In this document: piece by piece, positions 9,597-18,527 of the stretch
Position numbering within the stretch: position 1 is the first letter of the stretch
Layout of the letters: every line of letters begins with the position of its first letter
Assembly: GCF_000251145.1 (NCBI RefSeq)
Contig: NZ_AIDW01000018.1
Coordinates: 1 to 64,000, forward strand
DNA length: 64,000 bases
Reading direction: 5' to 3'
DNA from: Sphingomonas sp. PAMC 26621
GTDB taxonomy: Bacteria > Pseudomonadota > Alphaproteobacteria > Sphingomonadales > Sphingomonadaceae
The notes under the pieces: model-generated
What the model was told of the DNA's origin: nothing
Seen by the model: the letters and a program-made list of their open reading frames with translations, nothing else
Databases searched by the model: none
Made by a program: the position numbers and the translations under genes

Positions 9597-9635
9597 CGAG
9601 GGCTGTGCCCGACGAACCGTCGGTCACAGCCCTCG
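9597..9635. terminator. Bidirectional hairpin terminator
   Basis: Long perfect stem: CGAGGGCTGTG (9597-9607) pairs with CACAGCCCTCG (9625-9635), with an inner CCGACG facing CGTCGG. It lies between the convergent luxR-type gene (plus) and rcnB-like gene (minus). The U tract is poor in both directions. Confidence 0.7.
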
Positions 9636-9640
9636 TTCGA

Positions 9641-10003
9641 TCAGTTGAACGCACCACTCAGCACTGCGCCGATGACGCCGCCATTGGTGCGGATCAGCAC
9701 CGCGTCATTGCCCGAGCGAACCCAGCGCGAGCCGCGCGGCGGGGCGTAGAGGCGGCGACCGCGATACGCACGCCAGTCGCTGATCTCGCGGTAGTTCTGC
9801 GCGTAGCGACGGTCGAACTTCTGCCCGCGCGCCCAGCGGCGATTTTGCGGCGCGTTGGTCGTCGTGCGGCGAGTCACGACCGTGCCGTTGGGCCGCTCGC
9901 GGACCACCGTGCGGGTTTCGCGCTGCTGTGCCTCGGCACTGGTCGCGGCGATCGGGCTGGCGGCAGCGGCTGTAGCGAGCAGCGCTAGGATTAGCTTCTT
10001 CAT
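9641..10003 (-). CDS. RcnB-like periplasmic protein
   Basis: Small secreted basic protein of 120 residues. Signal peptide MKKLILALLATAAAASPIAA, with cleavage expected after SAEA. The mature part is Arg-rich and ends with WRAYRGRRLYAPPRGSRWVR...AVLIRTNGGVIGAV, the layout of the RcnB family (named from an E. coli periplasmic nickel/cobalt homeostasis protein). The role here is not established; in sphingomonads several paralogues occur with no metal genes nearby, as here. ATG at 10003 follows an AAGGAG site. Divergent from fabD. Confidence 0.8.
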   Translation of the reverse strand: MKKLILALLATAAAASPIAATSAEAQQRETRTVVRERPNGTVVTRRTTTNAPQNRRWARGQKFDRRYAQNYREISDWRAYRGRRLYAPPRGSRWVRSGNDAVLIRTNGGVIGAVLSGAFN

Positions 10004-10187
10004 GACAAACTCCTTGGTTTGGACGGCGCCTTGCTCCCGGCGTCGAGACCTATTTGGGATGCGCATGTCGCACATCCGTACCGACAAGAACGCGAATTGG
10101 TCGCAAGATGTCCCGGCCGGTCCGGGCCCGTTCAGGTTGACGCCGCTTCGCTCGCGGGCCTAACCGCGCGGACAAAGGAGTGATGCG

Positions 10188-11123
10188 ATGCGGGCGTTTG
10201 TTTTTCCGGGACAGGGTAGTCAGGTGGTCGGCATGGGCCGCGCGCTGGCGGAATCGAGTGCGGTCGCGCGCGCGGTCTTTCAGGAGGTCGACGATGCGCT
10301 TGGCCAGAATCTCTTCCGGCTGATGACCGAAGGCCCCGAGGACCAGCTCCAGCTGACCGAAAACGCGCAACCCGCGATCATGGCGAATGCGATCGCCACG
10401 TTGCGCGTGCTCGAACAGGAGGGCGGGATCCGCCTTGCCGACAAGGCCGATTATGTCGCGGGCCATTCGCTCGGTGAATATAGCGCCTTGTGCGCAGCGG
10501 GCGCGATCGACCTGTCGACCACGGCGCGGCTGCTCAAGCTGCGCGGGCAGGCGATGCAGGCGGCGGTCCCGGTCGGGGTCGGCGCGATGGCGGCGCTGCT
10601 CGGCGCGGACGTCGACAAGGCGCGCGCGATTGCCGAAGCCGCGGCCGAAGGAGAAGTCTGCACCGTCGCGAACGATAACGATCCGTCGCAGGTCGTCATC
10701 TCCGGGCATCGCGGTGCGATCGAGCGTGCGATCGCGCTCGCCAAGGAAATGGGCGCCAAGCGCGCGGTGCTGCTCCCGGTCTCCGCGCCGTTCCACTGCC
10801 CGCTGATGCAGCCCGCCGCCGATGCGATGGAGCGCGCGCTTGCGGATGCGCGGGTCGATGCGCCGCTCGTGCCCGTGTTCGCCAACGTCACCGCAGCCCC
10901 CGTGGCCGACGCCGACACGATCCGCCGGCTGCTGGTCGAACAGGTCACCGCCATGGTCCGCTGGCGCGAATCGGTGCTCGCGATGGCGGACACCGGGGTC
11001 GAGCGCTTCGTCGAATTCGGCGGCAAGGTGCTCACCCCGATGATCAAGCGCATCGCCCCCGACGTGGACGCGACCAGCGTGGTGACGATGGACGATATCG
11101 AAGCGCTTTCCAAAGCGCTGTGA
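10188..11123 (+). CDS. fabD: Malonyl-CoA:ACP transacylase
   Basis: Loads malonyl groups from malonyl-CoA onto acyl carrier protein in type II fatty-acid synthesis. Starts MRAFVFPGQGSQVVGMG with the GQGSQ motif. The nucleophile elbow GHSLGEY is near residue 93, the conserved Gln/Arg region is AAVPVGVGAMAA, and the catalytic His is in APFHCPLM near 202. 311 residues is the family length. ATG at 10188 follows AAAGGAG. First of the fabD-fabG-acpP-fabF run, with fabG 9 bases downstream. Confidence 0.98.
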   Translation: MRAFVFPGQGSQVVGMGRALAESSAVARAVFQEVDDALGQNLFRLMTEGPEDQLQLTENAQPAIMANAIATLRVLEQEGGIRLADKADYVAGHSLGEYSALCAAGAIDLSTTARLLKLRGQAMQAAVPVGVGAMAALLGADVDKARAIAEAAAEGEVCTVANDNDPSQVVISGHRGAIERAIALAKEMGAKRAVLLPVSAPFHCPLMQPAADAMERALADARVDAPLVPVFANVTAAPVADADTIRRLLVEQVTAMVRWRESVLAMADTGVERFVEFGGKVLTPMIKRIAPDVDATSVVTMDDIEALSKAL

Positions 11124-11132
11124 CGGAGAAGA

Positions 11133-11876
11133 ATGATGTTTGATCTGACTGGAATGACCGCGCTCGTCACGGGCGCATCGGGCGGCATCGGCTCCGCCAT
11201 CGCGCGCGCGCTCGCCGCGCAAGGCGCGCGGATCGCGGTATCGGGCTCGAACGTCGCCAAACTGGAGGCATTTCGCGACAGCCTGGACGGTGATCACGTC
11301 GCGCTGCCGTGCGACCTGTCCGACGGTGCGGCGGTCGACGCGCTCGTACCGCAGGCGGTCGAGGCATTGGGCGGCAAGCTCGACATCCTCGTCAACAATG
11401 GCGGGATCACGCGCGACAATCTGGTGATGCGGATGAAGGACGAGGAATGGGACGCGGTGATCCGCGTCAACCTCGAGGCCGCCTTCCGGCTTGCGCGCGC
11501 CGCAGCCCGCCCGATGATGAAAGCGCGGTTCGGGCGGATCGTGTCGATCACCTCGGTCGTCGGCACCACCGGCAACCCGGGGCAGGCGAATTACGCCGCG
11601 TCCAAGGGCGCGCTGACCGCGATGTCGAAGGCGCTGGCGCAGGAACTCGCGAGCCGCGGGATCACCGTCAACTGCGTCGCGCCGGGCTTCATCGCCTCGC
11701 CGATGACCGACGGGCTGCCCGATGCACAGAAGGATGCGCTCAATGCGCGGACCCCGATGGGAAAAATGGGCGAGGGCATGGATATCGGCGCAGCAGTCGT
11801 CTATCTGGCCAGCCGCGAGGCGGGCTATGTCACGGGGCAGACGCTCCACGTCAACGGTGGCATGGCCATGATCTAA
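11133..11876 (+). CDS. fabG: 3-oxoacyl-ACP reductase
   Basis: NADPH-dependent short-chain dehydrogenase that reduces 3-ketoacyl-ACP in fatty-acid elongation. Cofactor motif VTGASGGIG near residues 11-19, NNGG at about 88, and catalytic Ser-Tyr-Lys (S near 140 in SITSVVG, then YAASKGAL with Y near 153 and K near 157). C-terminal family signature GYVTGQTLHVNGGMAM. 247 residues. A second ATG follows directly at 11136. Located between fabD and acpP as in the standard cluster. Confidence 0.97.
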   Translation: MMFDLTGMTALVTGASGGIGSAIARALAAQGARIAVSGSNVAKLEAFRDSLDGDHVALPCDLSDGAAVDALVPQAVEALGGKLDILVNNGGITRDNLVMRMKDEEWDAVIRVNLEAAFRLARAAARPMMKARFGRIVSITSVVGTTGNPGQANYAASKGALTAMSKALAQELASRGITVNCVAPGFIASPMTDGLPDAQKDALNARTPMGKMGEGMDIGAAVVYLASREAGYVTGQTLHVNGGMAMI

Positions 11877-12002
11877 GCGCAGACGCCGCACGGTTCGCGG
11901 CGTTGCCGCACGCGTTCGGGTACCGGTTCCCCTTGCAAGGGCCTTAACCCCGTTCTACGTGCGTTCAGGAATCAAGAACCCCCAGCTACAGAGGGACGGA
12001 AT

Positions 12003-12239
12003 ATGAGCGAGACCGCAGACCGCGTTAAGAAGATCGTCGTCGAGCATCTCGGCGTTGAAGCCGACAAGGTGACCGAAGATGCGAGCTTCATCGATGATCT
12101 GGGCGCGGACAGCCTCGACATCGTCGAGCTGGTGATGGCCTTCGAAGAAGAATTCGAAGTCGAAATTCCGGATGATGCCGCCGAGAAGATCACGACCGTC
12201 AAGGACGCGATCACCTTCATCGACGAGCACAAGGGCTGA
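12003..12239 (+). CDS. acpP: Acyl carrier protein
   Basis: Small acidic carrier that holds growing fatty acids on a 4'-phosphopantetheine arm. 78 residues, with the attachment site GADSLD and the modified Ser at residue 37. Helix II reads [20 protein letters not shown], the canonical text. A GAGGGACGG ribosome-binding site lies just upstream. Separated from fabG by 126 bases, so it may have its own promoter, and from fabF by a terminator-like hairpin, which fits the higher expression needed for ACP. Confidence 0.99.
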   Translation: MSETADRVKKIVVEHLGVEADKVTEDASFIDDLGADSLDIVELVMAFEEEFEVEIPDDAAEKITTVKDAITFIDEHKG

Positions 12240-12281
12240 GCGCCACGCCACGGGCGCGGCAGCAACGCTGACGACAGAAGC

Positions 12282-12326
12282 GGCTCCCCGTCCCAGGGCA
12301 ATATACCGGGGGCGGGGGGCCGTTTT
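12282..12326 (+). terminator. Partial terminator between acpP and fabF
   Basis: Stem GGCTCCCCGTCCC (12282-12294) facing GGGGCGGGGGGCC (12309-12321), with G-T wobble pairs, followed by GTTTT. Placement right after acpP suggests attenuation that lets acpP be transcribed more than fabF. Confidence 0.7.
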
Positions 12327-12362
12327 CCATTTGGACGACAAGCAATACAACGGGAGATGGCC

Positions 12363-13622
12363 ATGCGCCGTGTTGTGGTAACCGGATTGGGTCTCGTGAC
12401 GCCGCTTGGCGCCGAGGTCGAAACGGTGTGGGCGAACCTGCTCGCCTCGAAATCGGGCGCAGGGCCGATCACGCGGTTCGATGCGTCGGACCAGAAATGC
12501 CGCATCGCGTGCGAGGTGAAGCCCGCCGACCATGCCTATGGCTTCGATCCCAATTTGCGCGTCGACCATAAGGTCCAGCGCCAGGTCGATCCCTTCATCA
12601 TCTATGGCATCGATGCCGCCGGTCAGGCGCTCGAGGATGCCGGTCTCACCAACATGACCGAGGCCGAGCGCTATCGCGCGGGTTGCTCGATCGGGTCGGG
12701 GATCGGTGGATTGCCCGGCATCGCGAGCGAATCGCTCGTCTGCGAGAACAAGGGGCCGAGCCGCGTCTCGCCGCACTTCGTCCACGGTCGGCTGATCAAC
12801 CTGATCACCGGGCAGGTGCAGATCAAATACGGCCTGATGGGCCCGAATCATTCGGTCGTCACCGCCTGCTCGACCGGCGCGCATTCGATCGGCGATGCCG
12901 CGCGGATGATCGCGATGGACGATGCCGACGTGATGCTCGCGGGCGGTGCCGAGGGCGCGATCTGCCCGCTTGGGATCGCCGGCTTCGCGCAGGCGCGCGC
13001 GCTGTCGACCGCGTTCAACGACGAACCCGAAAAGGCCAGTCGCCCCTACGACATCGCCCGCGACGGTTTCGTGATGGGTGAGGGTGCAGGCGTCGTCTGC
13101 CTCGAGGAATATGAGCACGCCAAGGCGCGCGGCGCAAAGATCTATGCCGAGGTCATCGGCTACGGCATGTCGGGCGATGCCTATCATGTCACCGCGCCGC
13201 ATCCCGATGGTTCGGGCGCGTTTCGCTCGATGGAAATGGCGATGAAGCGCTCGGGGCTGCAACTCTCCGACATCGACTATATCAACGCGCACGGCACTTC
13301 GACCCCGCTCGGCGACGAGCTCGAGCTGGGCGCGGTCCGGCGGCTGTTCGGCAGCAACATCGACACGCTGTCGATGAGCTCGACCAAGTCCGCGATCGGG
13401 CATCTGCTCGGCGGCGCGGGTGCGGTGGAGAGCATCTTCTGCATCCTCGCGCTGCGCGACCAGATCGTGCCCCCGACGCTCAACCTCGACAATCCGAGCG
13501 AAGGCTGCGCGGGGGTCGATCTCGTTCCGCATGTCGCCAAGCAGCGGTCGGTGAAGGCGGTGCTCAACAATTCGTTCGGCTTCGGCGGGACGAATGCATC
13601 GCTCGTCATGATCCCGGTCTAA
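12363..13622 (+). CDS. fabF: 3-oxoacyl-ACP synthase II
   Basis: Condensing enzyme that extends acyl-ACP with malonyl-ACP. The Cys-His-His triad is visible: TACSTGAHSIG (Cys near 166), NAHGTSTP (His near 307) and GHLLGGAGAVE (His near 344). Starts MRRVVVTGLGLVTPLG and ends FGFGGTNASLVM. I prefer the ATG at 12363 because GGGAG (12352-12356) is then six bases upstream; an in-frame ATG at 12357 sits too close to it. 419 residues. mltG follows after 7 bases. Confidence 0.97.
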   Translation: MRRVVVTGLGLVTPLGAEVETVWANLLASKSGAGPITRFDASDQKCRIACEVKPADHAYGFDPNLRVDHKVQRQVDPFIIYGIDAAGQALEDAGLTNMTEAERYRAGCSIGSGIGGLPGIASESLVCENKGPSRVSPHFVHGRLINLITGQVQIKYGLMGPNHSVVTACSTGAHSIGDAARMIAMDDADVMLAGGAEGAICPLGIAGFAQARALSTAFNDEPEKASRPYDIARDGFVMGEGAGVVCLEEYEHAKARGAKIYAEVIGYGMSGDAYHVTAPHPDGSGAFRSMEMAMKRSGLQLSDIDYINAHGTSTPLGDELELGAVRRLFGSNIDTLSMSSTKSAIGHLLGGAGAVESIFCILALRDQIVPPTLNLDNPSEGCAGVDLVPHVAKQRSVKAVLNNSFGFGGTNASLVMIPV

Positions 13623-13629
13623 TACGACG

Positions 13630-14595
13630 GTGCGGCGTCTTGGCTGCCTCGGGCTCGGCGCATTGCTGCTGGCGGTAGCGGTGGTGCTGGGCGTCGCGAA
13701 CATGTGGGGCGGGCGTGGCCCGCTCGATCGTTCGATCTCGGTGCAGGTCGCACCCGGGGCGAGCCTCGCGACCGTCTCGCTCCAGCTCGAAAAGGCCGGG
13801 GCGATCGCCTCGGCCGAGCGATTCCGCCTGCTCGCGCGGGTCTTTGGATCGAACGCGCCGGTCAAGGCGGGCGAATATCGCATCCCGCCGCGGCTCAGCC
13901 AGGGCGATATCCTGAAGGTTCTGCAAGGGACCAAGACCGTCCAGCGCTTCGTCGTGATTCCCGAGGGCTATCCCTCGGTGATGGTGAAACAGGTGCTCGA
14001 TCGCACCACCGAACTGTCCGGGACGGCGGAGGCACCCGCCGAGGGCAGCATCCTGCCCGACAGTTATGCGTACCAGCGCGGCGAGACACGCGCGCAGATG
14101 GTCGCGCGGATGCAGGCACCGATGACGCGCTATCTTGCGCAGGCATGGGCCAAGCGCAAACCCGGCCTGGTCGTGACGACCCCGCGCGAGGCATTGATCC
14201 TCGCCTCCATCGTCGAGAAGGAAACCGGCAAGCCGAGCGAACGCCGCCTGGTTGCGGCGGTCTATGCCAACCGGCTCCGGCAGCGGATGATGCTCCAGGC
14301 GGATCCGACGATCATCTACCCGATCACCAAGGGCAAGCCGCTCGGTCGCAAGATCCTGCTGTCCGAGGTGCGCGCGGTGAATGCGTACAACACGTATGCG
14401 ATGGTCGGGCTTCCTGCGGGGCCGATCTGCAACCCGGGCCGCGCGAGCATCGACGCAGTGCTCGATCCCGCGCAATCCAAGGCGTTGTATTTCGTCGCGG
14501 ACGGATCGGGCGGGCATGTCTTCGCCGATACGCTGCCCGAGCATAACGCCAACGTCGTCAAGTGGCGTGCCTACCGGCTCGCGCACGGGATCTGA
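13630..14595 (+). CDS. mltG: Endolytic murein transglycosylase MltG
   Basis: Membrane-anchored lytic transglycosylase thought to cut nascent glycan strands and set their length. One N-terminal membrane helix (residues 4-25), then a LysM-like region with KAGEYRIPPRLSQGDIL, then the YceG domain with the catalytic Glu in ASIVEKETGK near residue 196 and the YPITKG and YNTYAMVGLPAGPI motifs. 321 residues. Starts with GTG at 13630, seven bases after the fabF stop; no better start is seen. fabF-mltG adjacency is common in alphaproteobacteria. Confidence 0.94.
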   Translation: MRRLGCLGLGALLLAVAVVLGVANMWGGRGPLDRSISVQVAPGASLATVSLQLEKAGAIASAERFRLLARVFGSNAPVKAGEYRIPPRLSQGDILKVLQGTKTVQRFVVIPEGYPSVMVKQVLDRTTELSGTAEAPAEGSILPDSYAYQRGETRAQMVARMQAPMTRYLAQAWAKRKPGLVVTTPREALILASIVEKETGKPSERRLVAAVYANRLRQRMMLQADPTIIYPITKGKPLGRKILLSEVRAVNAYNTYAMVGLPAGPICNPGRASIDAVLDPAQSKALYFVADGSGGHVFADTLPEHNANVVKWRAYRLAHGI

Positions 14596-14872
14596 TCCGC
14601 CACCCCGGCTGCGTGCCGGGGTGACCGGTCAGGTGGATCGCCCGGAGGAGACTAGCGTTGCGAAACCGGCGACGGTGCTGCCGGCTTGTTCGCCAGTTCG
14701 GCGCCTTCGCCATCGCGATCGCGGTGCCCGAAACCGGGCGGAGCTTGAACCATTCGGGCCGATCGATCGCGACGAGGAACGCCAGCATAACCAGCCCGAA
14801 CGTCAGAAACAGCAGGGAACCGCGGAAGGTTTCGGTGGGGGGCGTACGGTCTGCGTCGTTCGATCGGTGCAT
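14558..14872 (-). CDS. Small membrane protein, probably frameshifted near its end
   Basis: Reading frame of 104 residues starting MHRSNDADRTPPTETF, with a membrane helix at about residues 19-36 (LLFLTFGLVMLAFLVAI). A strong GAGGAGA ribosome-binding site lies upstream, so translation is credible. From about residue 58 the frame becomes arginine-rich and looks non-coding (WRTSRQHRRRFRN), while the next frame reads ELANKPAAPSPVSQR and stops at 14652. One extra base around 14710 would join them into a natural-looking protein of about 73 residues. No family recognised. Confidence 0.5.
   Translation of the reverse strand: MHRSNDADRTPPTETFRGSLLFLTFGLVMLAFLVAIDRPEWFKLRPVSGTAIAMAKAPNWRTSRQHRRRFRNASLLRAIHLTGHPGTQPGWRIRSRARAGRHAT
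14601..14623 (+). terminator. Hairpin after mltG
   Basis: Perfect 9-base stem CACCCCGGC and GCCGGGGTG around a 5-base loop directly after the mltG stop. It lacks a U run, so it may be a stabiliser or a fragment of the CCCCGGC repeat family rather than a true terminator. Confidence 0.5.
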
Positions 14873-14988
14873 CGGCTGTCTCCTCGGGGTGGAGATCCAA
14901 ACGTAAGCACCGGTCGAATACCGCGTTTAACTAAAGCGTGAGTTTTCATTGCTGCAACGCAGCAAGGTTTCGACACAAAGACCGGGTG

Positions 14989-15603
14989 TCACCCCCGCAA
15001 GCCGTTCGCCGCGCGCGCGAGCGCCTCGACCTCGGCCATCGATGCGCCCTTGGGCGTTACCCAGCTTCCCCCCACGCACAACACCGGCGCGAACGACAGC
15101 CACTCGGGCGCGCTCTGCTCGGTGATCCCACCGGTCGGGCAGAAGCTGCACTGATAGAACGGTGCCGCCAGCGCCTTGAGCGCCTTCAAGCCTCCATTCG
15201 CCTCGGCCGGGAAGAACTTGAAATGCGTCAGGCCGAGATCGAGCCCGGTCATGATGTCCGCGGCGTTCGCGATCCCCGGCAGGAACGGGACGCCGCTGTC
15301 GATGATCGGCCGCGCCAGCCGTTCGGTCAGCCCAGGCGAGACGATGAACTCCGCGCCCGCGTCCATCACCTGAGCGAACTGGTCGGCGTTGACGACCGTG
15401 CCTGCACCGACGATCGCGCCCGGCACCTGCTTCATCTCGCGAATCGCGTCGAGCGCGGCGGGGGTCCGCATCGTGACCTCGAGCACGCGCAGGCCACCCG
15501 CGACCAGCGCCTCGGCGAGCGGACGCGCGGTCGCCGCGTCGTCGATCACCAGCACCGGGATGACCGCGCTGGTCTGCATGATTTCGGCGATCGTGACGGT
15601 CAT
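14989..15603 (-). CDS. eda: 2-dehydro-3-deoxy-phosphogluconate aldolase
   Basis: Last step of the Entner-Doudoroff pathway: splits KDPG into pyruvate and glyceraldehyde-3-phosphate. Conserved features are VIDDAATARPLAEALVAGG, LEVTMRTPAAL with the catalytic Glu, AGTVVNADQF, and the Schiff-base Lys in THFKFFPAE. PTGGI is the phosphate-binding loop. 204 residues. Its ATG overlaps the glk stop as ATGA, making it the final gene of zwf-pgl-edd-glk-eda. Confidence 0.97.
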   Translation of the reverse strand: MTVTIAEIMQTSAVIPVLVIDDAATARPLAEALVAGGLRVLEVTMRTPAALDAIREMKQVPGAIVGAGTVVNADQFAQVMDAGAEFIVSPGLTERLARPIIDSGVPFLPGIANAADIMTGLDLGLTHFKFFPAEANGGLKALKALAAPFYQCSFCPTGGITEQSAPEWLSFAPVLCVGGSWVTPKGASMAEVEALARAANGLRG

Positions 15604-16568
15604 TGGGTATACTCCTGCGCATAAGCGGCCGCCGCGCCGAACAGGCCGGGCTGCGGATAGGTGATGAGCTTGACGGGGATCGTCGACATGCGGTTCTGGA
15701 ACCGCCCCTTGGCGGCGAACCGCTCGGCAAAGCCCGACTTGCGGAAATGGTCCTTGAGCCGAAGCCCGAGCCCGCCCGCGATCACGACGCCGTTCGATCC
15801 ATGCGCCAGCGCAAGATCCCCCGCGACCGCGCCGAGGCTCATGCAGAACCGGTCAAGCGCGGTGACGGCGAGGCTGTCGCCCTCGTCGAGCGCAGCGGTC
15901 CAGATCGCCTTGTCGTCGAGCCGCGTGATCGAGCGATGCTCGATATCGGCAAGCGTCTCGTAGATCGCGACGATGCCGGGGCCGGACACGACGCGTTCGG
16001 CGGACACGCGCGTGTATGCCTTGCGCAACCGCTTCACCATCGCATCCTCGAGCGCGTCGAGCGGCGCGAAATCGATATGTCCGCCCTCGGTCTCGATCAC
16101 ATGATAGCGATCCTGCGCGCGTAACACCTGCGCGACGCCGAGCCCGGTGCCGGGGCCGCAAACGGTGATCACGCCATTCTCGGGGAAGGGGATATCCGGC
16201 CCGCCAATGTGGAGGAACTCGCTCTCGGGGACCTGCGCAACGGCCTGGCCGACCGCGCCGAAATCGTTGATCAGGACGAAATTGTCGACCTTGAGCCGCT
16301 CCTTGATCAGCGGCGGGCGGATCACCCAGGGGTTGTTGGTCAGCTTGATCACGTCGCCGCTGATCGGCGAGGCGACCGCGATCGCCGCCGCGCGCGGAAG
16401 CGGCTGGCCGATCTGCGCGCCAAACGCCTCCCAAGCAGTCTGGAACCCGCCATATTCGGCGGTCTTCAAGGTCACCGGCTCGCCGAGCGTGACGACACGA
16501 CCGCCTTCTACCTCCGCCAGCGCGAAGCGGGCGTGCGTACCGCCGATATCAACTGCAACGACCTGCAT
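15600..16568 (-). CDS. glk: Glucokinase
   Basis: Phosphorylates glucose to feed the Entner-Doudoroff pathway. Starts MQVVAVDIGGTHARFALAE, which is the ATP-binding phosphate-1 motif. Further motifs are LINDFGAVGQA (with the catalytic Asp), ITVCGPGTGLGV, ETEGGHIDFAPLD and IAGGLGLRL. 322 residues, the Proteobacterial Glk type. I chose the ATG at 16568; longer in-frame starts run into the inverted repeat at 16596-16672. Coupled to eda by an ATGA overlap. Confidence 0.96.
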   Translation of the reverse strand: MQVVAVDIGGTHARFALAEVEGGRVVTLGEPVTLKTAEYGGFQTAWEAFGAQIGQPLPRAAAIAVASPISGDVIKLTNNPWVIRPPLIKERLKVDNFVLINDFGAVGQAVAQVPESEFLHIGGPDIPFPENGVITVCGPGTGLGVAQVLRAQDRYHVIETEGGHIDFAPLDALEDAMVKRLRKAYTRVSAERVVSGPGIVAIYETLADIEHRSITRLDDKAIWTAALDEGDSLAVTALDRFCMSLGAVAGDLALAHGSNGVVIAGGLGLRLKDHFRKSGFAERFAAKGRFQNRMSTIPVKLITYPQPGLFGAAAAYAQEYTQ

Positions 16569-16595
16569 TCCATTCCCCTCTGGCTTGCCCCCCGG

Positions 16596-16672
16596 GTGCT
16601 CCTGCGCAGGCAGGAGCCTGGAGTAACAAGCGCTACGTTCGTAACTCTGGGCTCCTGCCTGCGCAGGAGCAC
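16596..16672. repeat. Perfect 23-base inverted repeat between edd and glk (family D)
   Basis: The left arm (16596-16618) begins GTGCTCCTGCGCAGG; the right arm (16650-16672) is its exact complement over 23 bases. Each arm is itself partly palindromic (CTCCTGCGCAGGCAGGAG), so the element can fold as one long hairpin or two short ones. It fills the edd-glk gap within the operon transcript. Confidence 0.9.
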
Positions 16673-16681
16673 GGCGGATCG

Positions 16682-18499
16682 TTACCAGCCCATGCCCGTC
16701 AACAAGGGCGAAGCACCGCGCTCCGCCTCGTTCGCGTTGGCGCGGAACAGGCCGAACAATTCGCGACCCATCCCGTCGATCTCGGTCGGCATCGTGACCG
16801 GCGTCCGCGCCGCCCACTCCGCCGGATCGACCCGCGCAAACAATTCGCCGGTTTCCGCATCGACGCGGATCACATCGCCGTCGCGCACGCGCGACAACGG
16901 CCCATCGCCGAGCGCCTCGGGCGAGATATGGATCGCACACGGCACCTTGCCGCTCGCCCCCGACATCCGCCCGTCGGTCACGAGTGCGACGCGGAACCCG
17001 CGGTTCTGCAGCACGCCGAGCGGCGGGGTCAGTTTGTGGAGTTCGGGCATACCGTTCGCACGTGGTCCCTGGAAGCGCACGACGACCACGACGTCGCGGT
17101 CGAGTTCGCCCGCCTGGAACGCCGTCTGCACCGAAGCCTGGTCATGGAAGACCCGCGCCGGCGCCTCGATCGTCCAGCGATCGCGCTCCACCGCCGAAAC
17201 CTTGATGCACGCGCGACCGAGGTTGCCGGTCAGGATGCGGAACCCGCCCTCGGGCGCAAACGGCGCGGCGGGGGTGCGCAGGATCGTCTCGTCTCCGCTC
17301 GGGCCGGGATCGACCCAAGTGAGGTGGTCGCTTTCGAGCACCGGCTTGCGCCCATACGCTTCGAGCGAGTCGCCCGCCACGGTCATGAGGTCGCCGTGGA
17401 GCATCCCCGCAGCGATCAGTTCGCGGATCACGAACGGCATGCCGCCCGCCGCCTCGAACCCGTTCACGTCGGCCGAGCCGTTCGGATAGACCCGCGCGAT
17501 CAGCGGGATCGCCTTGGACAGCCGGTCAAAATCCTCCCAGTCGATCACGATCCCGGCGCAGGCCGCGATTGCCGGAAGGTGAAGCAGATGATTGGTCGAG
17601 CCACCCGTCGCGAGCAGCCCGATCGCCGCGTTGACGATCGCCTTCTCGTCGACGCAAAGCCCGAGCGGCCGATAGGACTCGCCATGCCAGCCGTTCGCCG
17701 CGAGCCGGTGGACCGCACCGCGCGTCAGCTCCTGCCGCAGCTTGGTGCCCGGATTGACGAAGGCGGCGCCCGGCATGTGGAGCCCCATCATCTCCATCAT
17801 CATCTGGTTGGAGTTGGCGGTGCCATAGAAGGTGCAGGTGCCCTTCGAATGATACGCCCCGATCTCGGCCTCGAGCAGCGCGTCGCGCCCGACCTTGCCT
17901 TCGGCGAACGCCTCGCGAACCGCCGCTTTTTCCTTGTTGGGAAGCCCCGAGGGCATCGGCCCGGCGGGGATCAGCACCATCGGCAGATGCCCGAAGCGCA
18001 ACGCGCCCATCAGCAGCCCGGGCACGATCTTGTCGCAGATGCCGAGCAGCGCCGCGCCTTCGAACATTCCGTGGCTGAGCGCGATCGCGGTCGACAGCGC
18101 GATCGTGTCGCGGCTGAACAGCGACAGCTCCATCCCCGGATAGCCCTGCGTCACGCCATCGCACATCGCCGGAACACCGCCCGCGACCTGCGCGGTCGCG
18201 CCCGCTTCGCGCGCCCAGACCTTCATCTGCTCGGGGTAGCGATAGTAAGGCGCGTGCGCCGACAGCATATCGTTATACGACGTGACGATCCCGATGTTCA
18301 TCGCCTTGCCGCCGGTCAGCGCGGGGCGATCCTCCTCGGTCCCGGCATAGGCATGCGCGGCATTCGCGCAGCCCATCGCGGGCCGCTCGATATGCGAATC
18401 GCGCGCACGCCCGATAAGCGTGAGATACGTATCCCGCGTGGCCTTGGAGCGGGTGATGACGCGGTCGGTGACGGCGGCGATTTCAGAATGAAGGGTCAC
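16682..18499 (-). CDS. edd: 6-phosphogluconate dehydratase
   Basis: Dehydrates 6-phosphogluconate to KDPG using an iron-sulfur cluster; IlvD/Edd family. The N-terminal region has [16 protein letters not shown], the cluster region includes [17 protein letters not shown] and [12 protein letters not shown], and the C-terminal part has [18 protein letters not shown], the family signature. 605 residues is the normal length. Third gene of the operon, starting 28 bases after pgl and followed by the inverted repeat before glk. Confidence 0.98.
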   Translation of the reverse strand: MTLHSEIAAVTDRVITRSKATRDTYLTLIGRARDSHIERPAMGCANAAHAYAGTEEDRPALTGGKAMNIGIVTSYNDMLSAHAPYYRYPEQMKVWAREAGATAQVAGGVPAMCDGVTQGYPGMELSLFSRDTIALSTAIALSHGMFEGAALLGICDKIVPGLLMGALRFGHLPMVLIPAGPMPSGLPNKEKAAVREAFAEGKVGRDALLEAEIGAYHSKGTCTFYGTANSNQMMMEMMGLHMPGAAFVNPGTKLRQELTRGAVHRLAANGWHGESYRPLGLCVDEKAIVNAAIGLLATGGSTNHLLHLPAIAACAGIVIDWEDFDRLSKAIPLIARVYPNGSADVNGFEAAGGMPFVIRELIAAGMLHGDLMTVAGDSLEAYGRKPVLESDHLTWVDPGPSGDETILRTPAAPFAPEGGFRILTGNLGRACIKVSAVERDRWTIEAPARVFHDQASVQTAFQAGELDRDVVVVVRFQGPRANGMPELHKLTPPLGVLQNRGFRVALVTDGRMSGASGKVPCAIHISPEALGDGPLSRVRDGDVIRVDAETGELFARVDPAEWAARTPVTMPTEIDGMGRELFGLFRANANEAERGASPLLTGMGW

Positions 18500-18527
18500 G
18501 ACAATCTTCCCGGGGAGGGGTTGGAGA

